A DNA stretch of 64,000 bases from Carboxylicivirga sp964602515 (GCA_964602515.1 CAZRRJ010000003.1:310001-374000); one strand, 5' to 3'. Numbered from the stretch's first letter, positions 1 through 8,086 are shown. Numbers and translations are program-made. Notes: generated by a model from the letters alone, not told the origin.

Positions 1-60
1 AAAAGAAATACGTATATCCTGTCCATCATTTTTCTCCTTGTTTTCAATGTTTCTAATCAT
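1..60 (-). CDS. Possible 5' end of a further array gene, cut by the window edge
   Basis: An open frame starts with ATG at 58-60 and stays open for 20 codons to the window edge, reading MIRNIENKEKNDGQDIRISF. It begins 7 nt after the stop of the preceding same-strand gene, as expected for a co-transcribed neighbour. A second ATG in another frame (27-29) lies just after an AAGGAGA (33-39) and could be the real start instead. Too little is visible to assign a family. Confidence 0.35.
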   Translation of the reverse strand, partial: MIRNIENKEKNDGQDIRISF

Positions 61-67
61 ATTTTCT

Positions 68-541
68 TCAAGAGCAAAACCATTTTATCAGTTCGTTTTG
101 TTCCTCTTCAAACCATTCTTTACCATTGTTATAAATCGTTAATGTTGCATGTATCGGTTCATAATTGTCAAAACTATAATTAGAATAAATCTTTTTCATT
201 GGCTCTAAATACTTAGATTTTATTTTTTCTAAGGTATCTAAATGCTCAAAATACGGATAAAAATTCAGCAAAAAAGCTGACCAATCATAAATTAAATGCT
301 TGTTCTCTTGACTACTTACGATTTTCATTATTTGCAATCCCAACTCGTAGGGATTTATCGTTTTATAATCAAAATTTTTATCAACTTCACTGGGTTCAAA
401 ACATCCGGCATCAAACTGATAATTGTGTGGAATATTTTCTAAGTTCCAAATGAGATGCCTTCTTTCGTCAAATATTAATCCTGAGTTTTTTACTAAGTCA
501 ACACTACTTTTTAATAGCGTGTCTATCTCCCACATTGCCAT
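68..541 (-). CDS. Hypothetical cytoplasmic protein, 157 aa
   Basis: I do not recognise this family. The product is soluble, acidic and rich in aromatic residues, with no signal peptide or membrane segment. It includes a WEID start and a C-terminal stretch ending in WFCS. It lies 36 nt after the DUF695-RraB gene on the same strand, so the two may be co-transcribed. In Bacteroidota, small acidic genes of this kind often occur in polymorphic-toxin immunity arrays, but nothing in this sequence proves that role. Confidence 0.7.
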   Translation of the reverse strand: MAMWEIDTLLKSSVDLVKNSGLIFDERRHLIWNLENIPHNYQFDAGCFEPSEVDKNFDYKTINPYELGLQIMKIVSSQENKHLIYDWSAFLLNFYPYFEHLDTLEKIKSKYLEPMKKIYSNYSFDNYEPIHATLTIYNNGKEWFEEEQNELIKWFCS

Positions 542-577
542 AGTTTACTCCTTTTTAGTTATTGTATTAGTAATAGT

Positions 578-1375
578 TTATTTTGCAATCGGACATCCCC
601 AACCACCATATATTCCATTGTTTTCACTCGCTAACTCTACAAGTTCCCAAACATAATTGTTAACCACTGGAAATACTGTTACATCTTCTCTAGCAATATT
701 TACACTATATCTGAATTCCTCTCTATCATTTTGTTGTTCGTTAATAATATCATAACCTTTCTCTATAACACTATCTATAAATATCTTAAGGTTACTTTGA
801 TCATTAAAATTAATCCAATGGTCTACTTTTCGCTTAACTTCTGGGTTATCACCATTTTGCTCAAGTTGCATTATAACCTTACGGTTCTGAATTGTTTGAA
901 ATTCATAAGGGCTTGGATATAGAAAATTGTAATAATCCTTCCATTCTCTATCTTGTTTTGTATCCAAAGCGTACTGATAATTGTCAAATTTAGTCTGCAT
1001 AGTAGAATTAACTATGTCTTCAACTCCCTTTGTGGATTGCGCATAAATATATAAGTCTAACCGGCCATCTGTTTTAATAGCTCCTGCTAATATGATACTA
1101 TTGTTAGAACTAATACTGTCTAGAATAGTATCTTCAATAGCATTAATCATTTCATATTCTTCTCTTGTTGTAAATCCATTTTCGTCTGGATTCATAAATT
1201 TAACTGAGAACCAAATTTGTTTATCATAGTATTCGACTGGTGCAATACGACTAAGTGCTAAATTAAGTCTTATCGAAGCAGGCTTGTCTTCAATTCTACA
1301 AAAGAACGAATTCCAGTCTTGAGGGATTTCCAGTTTTTCTTGTTGCTTATTCTTTCCGAAAATTTTTTTGAGCAT
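578..1375 (-). CDS. DUF695 / RraB-domain fusion protein
   Basis: The protein has 265 residues in two parts. Residues about 15-145 match the DUF695 pattern: an early Trp, a KPASIRLNLAL segment, then REEYEMINAIED and a GRLDLYIYA strand. Residues about 160-262 match RraB (regulator of RNase E activity B): alternating hydrophobic segments, a GDNPEVKRKVDHWINF block and a terminal GIYGGWGCP close to the RraB end motif. RraB proteins bind RNase E in enterobacteria. The function of the DUF695-RraB fusion in Bacteroidota is not established, and such proteins are often scattered in immunity-type arrays. No signal peptide is present, so it is probably cytosolic. A second DUF695-like protein lies at 8087-9187. 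Confidence 0.75.
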   Translation of the reverse strand: MLKKIFGKNKQQEKLEIPQDWNSFFCRIEDKPASIRLNLALSRIAPVEYYDKQIWFSVKFMNPDENGFTTREEYEMINAIEDTILDSISSNNSIILAGAIKTDGRLDLYIYAQSTKGVEDIVNSTMQTKFDNYQYALDTKQDREWKDYYNFLYPSPYEFQTIQNRKVIMQLEQNGDNPEVKRKVDHWINFNDQSNLKIFIDSVIEKGYDIINEQQNDREEFRYSVNIAREDVTVFPVVNNYVWELVELASENNGIYGGWGCPIAK

Positions 1376-1424
1376 AATTATTATTTTTTAGTTAGTTATT
1401 ACTTATGTAAAATATTATCAGCAA

Positions 1425-2033
1425 TTATTTTTTTAATTCATTTATCAATTCGGTCGTATCCATTATGGAGTCTTCAAATAATCTCAACGGTTTTCTGACT
1501 TTGGGATACTCATCGATAAATTCTAAATCGTCAATTTGGCCCAAGCCAAATTTTGTCATTATTGCCTGAAATCCATTGATATCAACCCCCCAGAATTTTA
1601 TATATTTTGAATCGGTAATAAATATTTCTGTTAATGTTTTTTTATCATTAAAAATCATTCCCCACTCAAGAAAAGCATCTTCTGTCAACTCTGTCTTGTA
1701 CTTTTTGAGGTTGCCAATTATATTATGCTTTGGTTCATAATCGCAATAATTTAGTTCTGATTCAGAATCTCCAATTATCAAAGCCGAAACATCAGGCAAT
1801 AAATCCGCCAAACAGATCACCAAATCCCAAAGTCTCGAATTATTAATGTTTATCTCTGAGTAAAACTCAAAAGGGACTTCTTGATTCTCTTCGTTTTCAA
1901 TTTCCTTTAATCTGAAAGTATATCCCTCATTAATTTTTGCATTTTCAATCTGTTGAATTCTTTCTAATGCTGCTGAATTCTTAATAACTTCATCTTTTCT
2001 GGCTAGTCTTATCGTTTTTGCTAATTCAATCAT
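1425..2033 (-). CDS. Hypothetical cytoplasmic protein, 202 aa
   Basis: No family is recognised with confidence. The product is soluble and acidic. Its central part predicts alternating strands and helices, with a FITDSKYIKFWGVDINGFQ segment near residues 140-160. The N-terminal 40 residues are helical and charged. The next upstream same-strand frame (2077-2277) is a decayed gene, so this copy is separated from the macro-domain gene by a remnant. Its place in a run of unrelated small genes suggests accessory function. Confidence 0.65.
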   Translation of the reverse strand: MIELAKTIRLARKDEVIKNSAALERIQQIENAKINEGYTFRLKEIENEENQEVPFEFYSEININNSRLWDLVICLADLLPDVSALIIGDSESELNYCDYEPKHNIIGNLKKYKTELTEDAFLEWGMIFNDKKTLTEIFITDSKYIKFWGVDINGFQAIMTKFGLGQIDDLEFIDEYPKVRKPLRLFEDSIMDTTELINELKK

Positions 2034-2076
2034 TCGTTAATATGTTTTCAAATCAACTCATCTTTTATTTCTAAAA

Positions 2077-2277
2077 TCAATTCGGAACCAAATATTTACA
2101 GAAATAAGAAATATATAATTTCCCATTTTTCTCAAATTCAGTTGGATTTTCAATTCCAATATCAGCTTTCTGACATTTTTTACACTATGTATTTTCAATC
2201 AACCATTCTTGTTCCTCAATAGGTCTAAAATAAAAGTCTCTCAACGGCCTCTCTACATGAAATGACCCAAGGGGCGT
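2077..2277 (-). pseudogene. Remnant of a small CxxC-containing gene with an in-frame stop
   Basis: Reading 2277 down to 2077 gives a protein-like frame. It begins TPLGSFHVERPLRDFYF, continues through RPIEEQEWLIENT, hits TAG at 2185-2187, and resumes as CKKCQKADIGIENPTEFE and NGKLYISYFCKYLVPN before TGA at 2077-2079. The composition, a CxxC pair and a conserved-looking IENP segment argue for former coding. There is no start codon in frame, and a TAA lies just upstream. A single G-to-A change in a Trp codon could have made the TAG (inference). Confidence 0.5.
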
Positions 2278-2315
2278 ACTTTATGTTTTTACCTAATCTG
2301 GCCTCCCAAAATGCA

Positions 2316-2348
2316 CCAAAGCCAGGGTTACACTATGATGGCTTTTGG
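2316..2348 (-). terminator. Hairpin abutting the macro-domain stop codon
   Basis: CCAAAGCCA at 2316-2324 pairs with TGGCTTTTGG at 2339-2348 with one bulge. It directly follows the TAG of the macro-domain gene at 2349-2351. There is no clear T-run on the transcript, so it may be the 3' palindrome of this array unit rather than a classical terminator. Confidence 0.4.
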
Positions 2349-2864
2349 CTACAGTTTATTTATTATTTCTTCATAAATCGTAAAGTTCTCTTCATCATAG
2401 CAAACAAAGATTACTTTCTCCACTCCGTAAACTAGAGATTCTTTTATTGTATTAATTGCTATTTGGGCAGCCTCTTTTTTAGGATAACCATAAATACCAG
2501 TGCTGATATTTGGAAATGCAATTGTCTTAACATTATTCTCTTCAGCTAATTTCAATGAACTATGATAACAATTCATTAGTTTTTCTGACTCTTGAGAATT
2601 GCCATTGTTCCACCTTGGGCCAACTGTATGAATAACATATTTAGAAGGTAGTTTTCCAGCTTTTGTAATTACTGCTTCTCCGACTTTACAACCTCCTTGC
2701 CGATTACGTATTTTAATACATTCTTCAAGTATCTCTTTACCTCCTAATCTATGAATAGCGCCATCAACTCCGCCACCTCCCATGAGAGAAGTATTTGCAG
2801 CGTTAACAATTGCATCAACTTTTATTTTTGTAATATCCCCCTTTTGTAATTCAATATTTATCAT
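2349..2864 (-). CDS. Macro-domain protein, ADP-ribose / O-acetyl-ADP-ribose hydrolase type
   Basis: The 171-residue protein is a complete single macro domain. It has GDIT at 9-12, NAAN at 21-24, the glycine-rich GGGGVDGAIH loop at 29-38, VIHTVGP near 77-83 and STGIYGYP at 121-128. These are the ADP-ribose-binding elements of the YmdB/MacroD-type class, whose members hydrolyse O-acetyl-ADP-ribose or remove mono-ADP-ribose from proteins. The Asn and Asp implicated in catalysis (N24, D34) are present. It is cytosolic. In an array like this it could reverse ADP-ribosylation by a toxin, but no ADP-ribosyltransferase is visible nearby. Confidence 0.92.
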   Translation of the reverse strand: MINIELQKGDITKIKVDAIVNAANTSLMGGGGVDGAIHRLGGKEILEECIKIRNRQGGCKVGEAVITKAGKLPSKYVIHTVGPRWNNGNSQESEKLMNCYHSSLKLAEENNVKTIAFPNISTGIYGYPKKEAAQIAINTIKESLVYGVEKVIFVCYDEENFTIYEEIINKL

Positions 2865-2944
2865 CGTTTCTGAAATTCTAATAATCTTAAACCTACTCTC
2901 TTTTAATTTAAAACGTTCCTTTTGTGTTACTTTGGATTACTGTA

Positions 2945-3004
2945 GCCAACGGCCTGCCCACCCCAAACGCGCTCCCCCTGCTATGCATTATTGCGCTTTG
3001 TTGT
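2945..3004 (-). repeat. Array palindrome, family 1 copy A (attC-like)
   Basis: On the plus strand this begins GCCAACGG (2945-2952). It contains the arm AAACGCGC (2965-2972), pairing with GCGCTTT (2993-2999), and ends GTTGT. Its last 28 bases (2977-3004) match 11212-11239 at 25 of 28 positions. The stop codon of the 2988-3503 gene lies inside the repeat. On the sense strand CCGTTGGC falls 80 nt before the macro-domain start. Confidence 0.7.
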
Positions 3005-3503
3005 CACTCGTTTTTATCCATTTTCTGTCAGGGCTTGTCGAATCCAGAACATTCAAATCTAAAGCTTCTCCAATTTTTAGAGCTTCGCTAATCGCTTCAT
3101 TTTTTTCACTTGTCAATACCTTAATGACTGGATTTCGTCGGTCTTTTGTTGCCAAATTCACGCGATATTTAACGTCAGAGGAAGGTGACTGAACATATAT
3201 AGCGCCTGATGCTTGATATTTTTTGCTGGTTATTTTAACACTAACAACTGTTACATAGTCCAGTTCTGGAATTATAGCCCATTTGCCTGACACATATCCA
3301 AAAATTCTTGAATACCTCCTCATTATATTTGCCTCGGTGTCAATCTCTAGTCCACTTTTAATTAAGAGGAATCCTATTGTTAGTATGGTCAAAATAAGTC
3401 CCAGAATGACACTTGCATAAATTGTGATTGACAAGTTAACTGCGAATACAACAAATAATACGAAATTGATTCTTGTTGGGATTTCCGAACTTTTATAATG
3501 CAT
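2988..3503 (-). CDS. Small membrane protein of unknown function, 171 aa
   Basis: Two hydrophobic segments near residues 12-30 and 32-48 form an N-terminal membrane hairpin. They are followed by a soluble part of about 120 residues with predicted strands. The start MHYKSSEIPTRINF is charged before the first helix, so both ends probably face the cytoplasm. No catalytic motif was recognised. The last codons run into the array palindrome at 2945-3004, so the C-terminus SDNKAQ is encoded by the repeat itself. Confidence 0.7.
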   Translation of the reverse strand: MHYKSSEIPTRINFVLFVVFAVNLSITIYASVILGLILTILTIGFLLIKSGLEIDTEANIMRRYSRIFGYVSGKWAIIPELDYVTVVSVKITSKKYQASGAIYVQSPSSDVKYRVNLATKDRRNPVIKVLTSEKNEAISEALKIGEALDLNVLDSTSPDRKWIKTSDNKAQ

Positions 3504-3715
3504 TGTTATATTGTTTATTTAAGTTGATATTCTGGTGATGCTCAATGCGGATTATCCGATTTAAGTTGCCTGTCTTTGTAATTCAATTATAATCGTTTAA
3601 AACGCATATTAAACAGCTCCATATTGCCCTGATTGCTTAGTAATATTTACAAATGTCCTACTCAAAACAGGATTTTGCATATTAATTAGCATAACAACAG
3701 GATAAATTGCCACAT

Positions 3716-4057
3716 CTAAAATCCATTACTCCACGTTTCAAAATCAAATTGATTAAAGCTCTCTATTGAATCTGCCTTTTTTTTTAAGATCTTAATATAT
3801 GGCTCATTTTTTTCTTTTACCATTTGTGAATAATAATATCTTTTATCTTCTCCATATAGCCAGTAATCACCACTGCTCAGGTTCATTTCTGTGACTTTAA
3901 ATGTGAAAAATGAACTCTCTTTGGGGATTATATATCCATTACCAGTTAGTACACCCCATAAATTGGAGGTTAATTGTGTTGAGAAGCTTACTATTAACAA
4001 AGTTCCTAATATGCAAAAAACAATATATTTTCTTCTAATTTTCATTCTAGAATACAA
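3716..4057 (-). CDS. Small single-pass membrane or exported protein, 113 aa
   Basis: A basic start (MYSRMKIRRKY) precedes one hydrophobic segment (about residues 11-28) and a soluble remainder of about 80 residues. The ATG used here overlaps the 3' end of the WG-repeat gene by 16 bases, suggesting translational coupling. MKIRRKYIVF, four codons later, is an equally good start. No family is recognised. The 212 bases after its start-side neighbour (3504-3715) contain no further gene or clear hairpin. Confidence 0.6.
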   Translation of the reverse strand: MYSRMKIRRKYIVFCILGTLLIVSFSTQLTSNLWGVLTGNGYIIPKESSFFTFKVTEMNLSSGDYWLYGEDKRYYYSQMVKEKNEPYIKILKKKADSIESFNQFDFETWSNGF

Positions 4058-5196
4058 TTAAACGTGGTATGCTCCACTTGTTTTGCAGGCTGTTGACATG
4101 CTGTTTCTCCATCCTTAATTATTAAACGAATAAGCCGGTAGCCTTCATCTGTTTTCAAAAACTCAAACTGATCCTGAGTAAAATCAGATTCAGTCTTCTT
4201 ATTTATTATTAATCGCATCACTGGATACTTTTCTTTTTTTGCTTCCCCACAGGTATTGAAATATTTATAAAAGTTATGTCCTGCATAAAGAAAGGGATTA
4301 AGCTCGTCAATACTTATAAAATAGCCTGTTTTATCCATTTGTATTGACTGTAAACGCTCCTTTATAAGTTCAAAATTTTCGGTAAGACAGGTTTGTTTTG
4401 GCTCCGTTATCCAGCCTTTTGTTTTCTTCCAGTGTATCAGACTATCTATTGTCAGTGCTTCAAGTTTATTAAGGGTTAAGCCCGTAACCAGTTCTGTTTT
4501 TAACCATTGCTTAAATGCCTTTTCAATATCTGTAAATATATAATACTTGCCGTCAAGCCCTTTAAAATTTGCTTTTGTAGAGTCTGCATCTGGTGTATTT
4601 TGTATAATTAAAGAGTAGAGATCCAACCTGCCCTCGTAATTAAAATTTTTAATTAATACTTTATTCTCTTTACTCAGAAGTAATTTCTGCCCTCCTTTCC
4701 AGGTATAATGATTGCAAACTGGTTTATTATGTCTTCCCCAATATGCTTTCTTTGCATCTTTAAGTGCGAAAATCAGTCCATTATGCACTCTTGAAAGCTC
4801 ATTATAAGAGGCTGGTATTGCTATGTTACCATTCTTATCAAACAGTCCCGTTTTACCGGTCTTTTTATCTTTGAAGCGAATAAACCCTTCACTTTCACAG
4901 TCTGCTCCATTGTCATAAATATGAAGGCTGTCAAATCCAACCTTTTGACCTGTTTTAGTCAAATAATATGTCTCATATTCACCATTATTACCTGCCATTA
5001 CAGCAATAATATTGTCAAACTTTTTGGCAATTGTGAATCCCATAAATTGGGGCTTAATCATTATTTGTCCCTTCGAATCCCTGAATCCCATTAATTCAGT
5101 TTCTTCGTTCCATAATGCCGTCCAGGTATCGTTCTTTTGTGCCCAGAGTGAGCATACGGTCAAAAATGATATGTGTATTAAAACGAGGGTCTTCAT
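4042..5196 (-). CDS. Exported WG-repeat protein
   Basis: The 384-residue protein starts with a signal peptide (residues 1-19, ending SLWAQ). Residues about 30-150 contain WG-type beta repeats, seen as MGFRDSKGQIMIKPQF and TGLFDKNGNIAIPASYNEL. The C-terminal 200 residues are a soluble domain I cannot name. WG repeats are common in exported or phage-linked Bacteroidota proteins of unknown function. A decayed partial copy of its C-terminal region lies at 6010-6185. Its start is 14 nt from the family-2 array palindrome. Confidence 0.75.
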   Translation of the reverse strand: MKTLVLIHISFLTVCSLWAQKNDTWTALWNEETELMGFRDSKGQIMIKPQFMGFTIAKKFDNIIAVMAGNNGEYETYYLTKTGQKVGFDSLHIYDNGADCESEGFIRFKDKKTGKTGLFDKNGNIAIPASYNELSRVHNGLIFALKDAKKAYWGRHNKPVCNHYTWKGGQKLLLSKENKVLIKNFNYEGRLDLYSLIIQNTPDADSTKANFKGLDGKYYIFTDIEKAFKQWLKTELVTGLTLNKLEALTIDSLIHWKKTKGWITEPKQTCLTENFELIKERLQSIQMDKTGYFISIDELNPFLYAGHNFYKYFNTCGEAKKEKYPVMRLIINKKTESDFTQDQFEFLKTDEGYRLIRLIIKDGETACQQPAKQVEHTTFNCILE

Positions 5197-5207
5197 TTTT
5201 TCTAATA

Positions 5208-5270
5208 CTTGCTAATGGCTAAATCTTTGGACGTTTAACATTTAAACGTACCCAAAGCAAAACGCGGTAT
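5208..5270 (-). repeat. Array palindrome, family 2 copy A (attC-like)
   Basis: CTTGCTAAT at 5208-5216 is followed by a strong hairpin. CTTTGGACGTTTAA (5225-5238) pairs with TTAAACGT (5242-5249) and CCAAAG (5252-5257). Then comes AAGCAAAACGCGGTAT (5255-5270). The outer elements recur at 9229-9290 (CTTGCTAAT, AAGCAAAACTCGATAT), while the hairpin arms between them differ. Confidence 0.6.
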
Positions 5271-5316
5271 TTTTATTAATTGACTTCTTTTTTTGTTATG
5301 GACTTTATATTTACAC

Positions 5317-5991
5317 CTAATAAATACTCCTGTCGAGCTCATCAAAATCTTTAATTTCTGAAAGTTTAACAAGTTCATTTACAGTTATATTCTTCCATGT
5401 TTCCTTAAAAATATTTTTACCATCATCATCAATTCTTACGAGTTCTTTTTCCAACTTCTTTTTGCTTAAAAAATTAACACTTGTTTCGTCAAAAGTCACA
5501 CAGTCAAACTCTAATCTGCTGCGATAAGCTGCATCATAACCAATTAATTCCATATCTGAATTTTGAAATCTGAATGTATACTTCCAGTATCCGTATCGTC
5601 CGTGGGCATAGTGGAAATATAATTTTCCATTTTTTATGCTAACAGATAGTTCTGGTGGAAAGTAAACACCACCATCTTCATTTTCTGAAGAGAAACAATC
5701 ATAGTTCTTTACAACTAATTCGTAGTGGTCATTATTATTTAACAGGACGATAACACCCCTTCGGTTACGATCTGCTTCTTCATCAAATCGATTTATTACG
5801 ATATTATCTTTATTGGTTCCTTTAATTATAAGAACACAATCTTCAATTCCATCTTTATTTAAATCACCATTTATCCTTTCAAATATCACATAATCTCTTG
5901 GTAAAAAATCAGATGTTTTTTGCTTCTTTTCAACTTGTCCAAAAATTGCTATTGTGAAAGTTAACAGTAAAAATATCATTAGTTTCTTCAT
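5317..5991 (-). CDS. Exported protein of unknown function, 224 aa
   Basis: I chose the ATG at 5989-5991, which gives a clean signal peptide (MKKLMIFLLLTFTIAIFGQ). The frame stays open another 40 codons upstream, but that stretch is the decayed WG-gene copy at 6010-6185 and is not native coding. The mature part begins with a beta-rich segment containing FERINGDLNKDGIEDCVLII, which resembles the calcium-binding loops of exported VCBS/FG-GAP-like proteins (DLNKDGIEDC). No enzyme motif was seen. It is probably periplasmic or outer-membrane associated. Confidence 0.7.
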   Translation of the reverse strand: MKKLMIFLLLTFTIAIFGQVEKKQKTSDFLPRDYVIFERINGDLNKDGIEDCVLIIKGTNKDNIVINRFDEEADRNRRGVIVLLNNNDHYELVVKNYDCFSSENEDGGVYFPPELSVSIKNGKLYFHYAHGRYGYWKYTFRFQNSDMELIGYDAAYRSRLEFDCVTFDETSVNFLSKKKLEKELVRIDDDGKNIFKETWKNITVNELVKLSEIKDFDELDRSIY

Positions 5992-6009
5992 ATGATTATA
6001 TTTTCTTTC

Positions 6010-6185
6010 AATTGCATCACAGGATACTTTTCTTTTTTGCTTCCCAACAGCTATTGAAGTATTTATGGAAGTTATGCCCTGCATAAAGAAAGGGGTTAAT
6101 CCCGTCAACACTTATAAAATAGTTTGTTTTATCCATTCGTATTAACTGTTCTTTTAAGTTCAGAATTTCGCATAAAACAGTTTTT
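6010..6185 (-). pseudogene. Decayed duplicate of the C-terminal part of the WG-repeat gene
   Basis: This stretch aligns with 4211-4396 inside the WG-repeat gene. The translated remnant reads RMDKTNYFISVDGINPF then LYAGHNFHKYFNSCWEAKK, against QMDKTGYFISIDELNPF and LYAGHNFYKYFNTCGEAKK in the intact gene. A one-base loss in the T-run (six T's here, seven near 4234-4240) breaks the frame after EAKK. A gap of about ten bases marks the other side. It indicates an old duplication or cassette loss. Confidence 0.75.
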
Positions 6186-6200
6186 CTTTAACACTGTTAG

Positions 6201-6752
6201 CTAATGTTTTATTTTCTTTAATTCTTTGTCAATCATGCTTATCAAATCACTAAATCTTGAAATATATTTACTTAAGTCCTCTTTATGTAATCCTGCATCA
6301 CGATTGTCCAGGCGTGTTTGATAATAATTTCGATTCTTTAATAAGTATTCTTTATAATCTTTTTCATTTTTTGGAATAAACCCAATTCCATCACATCCAC
6401 ATGAATAGAAGGTTTTTCCACTTCTATATAATCCGCGTACCATTTTCCATTCTTTAACTTTCTCTTTCTTAGGAGCTTTAAAATCCAAGCCTAAATCTGT
6501 CATTAGGTTCCCACATTCAGGACACCTTTCCTTTCTGCTTTTATATTTCTCGGTTAAATATTTCACTTTTTCTGCATTCTCGCTTCTGAATTTTCTACTT
6601 TTACTTGTTGAATAGTTCCAAAAAGCTTGTTTGTAATCCTCCCAATCTCCATTTTGAATTGCTAAATCTTCAACCGGAGCCTTTTTAAAGGTTTTTCTAC
6701 AGTCAAAGCAGACAAAATGGATTTTATATGTTTTAAATGCATATCTGCACAT
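6201..6752 (-). CDS. Zinc-ribbon protein of unknown function, 183 aa
   Basis: Three cysteine pairs are visible: CFDC (residues 15-18), CPEC near 77-80 and CGC near 118-120. This fits one or two zinc ribbons, with an FVCFDCRKTFKK knuckle at the N-terminus. The C-terminal 60 residues are charged and helical. There is no signal peptide. The family looks like a Bacteroidota orphan seen in accessory arrays. Its role, for example nucleic-acid or protein binding, cannot be inferred from the sequence. Confidence 0.75.
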   Translation of the reverse strand: MCRYAFKTYKIHFVCFDCRKTFKKAPVEDLAIQNGDWEDYKQAFWNYSTSKSRKFRSENAEKVKYLTEKYKSRKERCPECGNLMTDLGLDFKAPKKEKVKEWKMVRGLYRSGKTFYSCGCDGIGFIPKNEKDYKEYLLKNRNYYQTRLDNRDAGLHKEDLSKYISRFSDLISMIDKELKKIKH

Positions 6753-6894
6753 TTTTTCTAATATTAGTTAAGGGTTCTAAAATGATTTTACCCCTACAAT
6801 ACTTCCAAATTGAACGGAGCCAAAACCACGAATCAACCAAAAATTACAAACCACTTTATGCTTTATAGCACCTTTTTGTAACCAATTAGTTTTT

Positions 6895-7659
6895 TTAGTA
6901 GCCAGTTGTAAATAAATTTCTTGCGCCTCTAATTCCACACTTTTGATATTGATTATAAGTTTGTGCAGCCCGTTCTTCAATTTCTGCTCCTGTTTCATTC
7001 AGAATCCAACCATCAATAGCAGACTTTAAAGTATATGCTTCTGGTGCCATGAGATGTGTTGTCCAAAGAATTGGTTTTGCATTTGTTTTACTTAATTCTG
7101 GTGAAAAATACACTTTACTGTAGCAAGCTAAAATCATGACATCTTTATGTGTATTATTGTTACCCTTGTAGTCAATATTAACATCAAAATCCATTAGTCC
7201 ATCATGACCAACATAAGCGACTAAGTTTGACTGTCCTCCAAAATTCAATGTGTCATTTCCATATTCAACGCTTGTTACCTGTTGACCATTTGATGACAAT
7301 AAAAAGTCTTCAATACAAATTTGAATTTCTTCTCCATCATAAGCATCTGCTAGCATATAAACATCTGTAGTCAAATGCTTAAATAGCAGTCGTTCGAGAA
7401 CTATTTTGTTCTTTGATTCAATAGTAGAGATTAATTTCCAATCTGATCTTCTGTTCTTAAAATATGATTTAACACCATAAGCCGCACCCCAATACAAGTT
7501 TGTTTTTAGATTTTTACCATTACCAAGAGATTCAGAAACAGGTACAATTCCCTGGTATTCATTATCACAGAGTGCAACAAAGACATGAATAGTTCTCTGT
7601 TGAGCAAAACCGCAATCTGCTAGTAAAACAAATAATATAAGGATTTTTAGAGTTCTCAT
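6895..7659 (-). CDS. Exported protein with a caspase/gingipain-like His-Cys arrangement
   Basis: The 254-residue protein has a signal peptide ending GFAQ (residue 20). The mature part starts IHVFVALCDNEYQGIVP. Two hydrophobic strands each end in a candidate catalytic residue: NLVAYVGHDG (H152) and DVMILACYSK (C179), 27 residues apart. This resembles the His...Ala-Cys layout of clan CD cysteine peptidases such as gingipain C25 (TGHG...ACVNGDF). The match is by motif only, and the residue after His is Asp rather than Gly. CAACGG (CCGTTG in sense) lies about 20 nt before the start. Peptidase activity is inference; the coding call is solid. Confidence 0.7.
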   Translation of the reverse strand: MRTLKILILFVLLADCGFAQQRTIHVFVALCDNEYQGIVPVSESLGNGKNLKTNLYWGAAYGVKSYFKNRRSDWKLISTIESKNKIVLERLLFKHLTTDVYMLADAYDGEEIQICIEDFLLSSNGQQVTSVEYGNDTLNFGGQSNLVAYVGHDGLMDFDVNIDYKGNNNTHKDVMILACYSKVYFSPELSKTNAKPILWTTHLMAPEAYTLKSAIDGWILNETGAEIEERAAQTYNQYQKCGIRGARNLFTTGY

Positions 7660-7700
7660 GTTTTCTATTTAATTGATTACAACGGTGAGTATATGTAAAG

Positions 7701-7934
7701 TTAATATTTGATAATCTTGGCTAAAATAATCTCAATTGCTGGCATTAATAATCTCAATACAAATATCTTGCATTTTTTGTCCGTCGTTTTAATAATCCTA
7801 TCTGTGTACAAATAATCAAATGAATTACACTTATTGCTAAAAACAAGAAAATCCATTTTGTAAATGCTGTCACAAAAGAAAAGTAATTTATGTCTTTAAA
7901 AATCTCTAAATTGTCTATGATTTCATTTTTTGTA
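7701..7934 (-). pseudogene. Remnant of a small membrane-protein gene, frameshifted
   Basis: Sense reading from 7934 gives NEIIDNLEIFKDINYFSF, then VTAFTKWIFLFLAISVIHLI and ICTQIGLLKRRTKNARYLY, stopping at 7754-7756. A shifted frame continues with LRLLMPAIEIILAKIIKY to a stop at 7701-7703. The hydrophobic stretch looks like a real membrane helix, but there is no in-frame ATG and the end is broken. CAACGG motifs flank it on both sides (7680-7685 and 7957-7962), as for an intact array unit. Confidence 0.4.
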
Positions 7935-7954
7935 CACGGCTGTTTTCAATTTTT

Positions 7955-8083
7955 CACAACGGTAAACTATATGAGCAATAGCGGATAGTACGATGCTTAC
8001 CAGTCAAATTATTATTGAGAAGTTAAAGCGGACTACAAACGTTGAACTCTCGACTATTTTGTATATACATTATTAGCGGCCAG
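7955..8083 (-). repeat. Array junction element with CACAACGG and TTAGCGGCC ends
   Basis: The 129-base junction begins CACAACGG (7955-7962) and ends TTAGCGGCC (8073-8081), four bases before the stop of the 8087-9187 gene. The interior has no open frame. It holds short inverted segments but no long perfect stem. In the sense direction it reads GGCCGCTAA ... CCGTTGTG, the same end-motif order as the other junctions. Confidence 0.5.
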
Positions 8084-8086
8084 GCT

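Noticed and set aside
2782..3192. Plus-strand open frame of 136 codons
   Set aside because: Antisense to the macro-domain and membrane-protein genes; no domain or start signal.
5992..6111. Forty-residue N-terminal extension of the 5317 gene
   Set aside because: These codons come from the decayed WG-gene copy. A clean signal peptide begins at 5991.
6777..6998. Open frame of 73 codons overlapping the end of the 6895-7659 gene
   Set aside because: It overlaps a well-supported gene in another frame; its own protein looks unlike a domain and it has no separate start signal.
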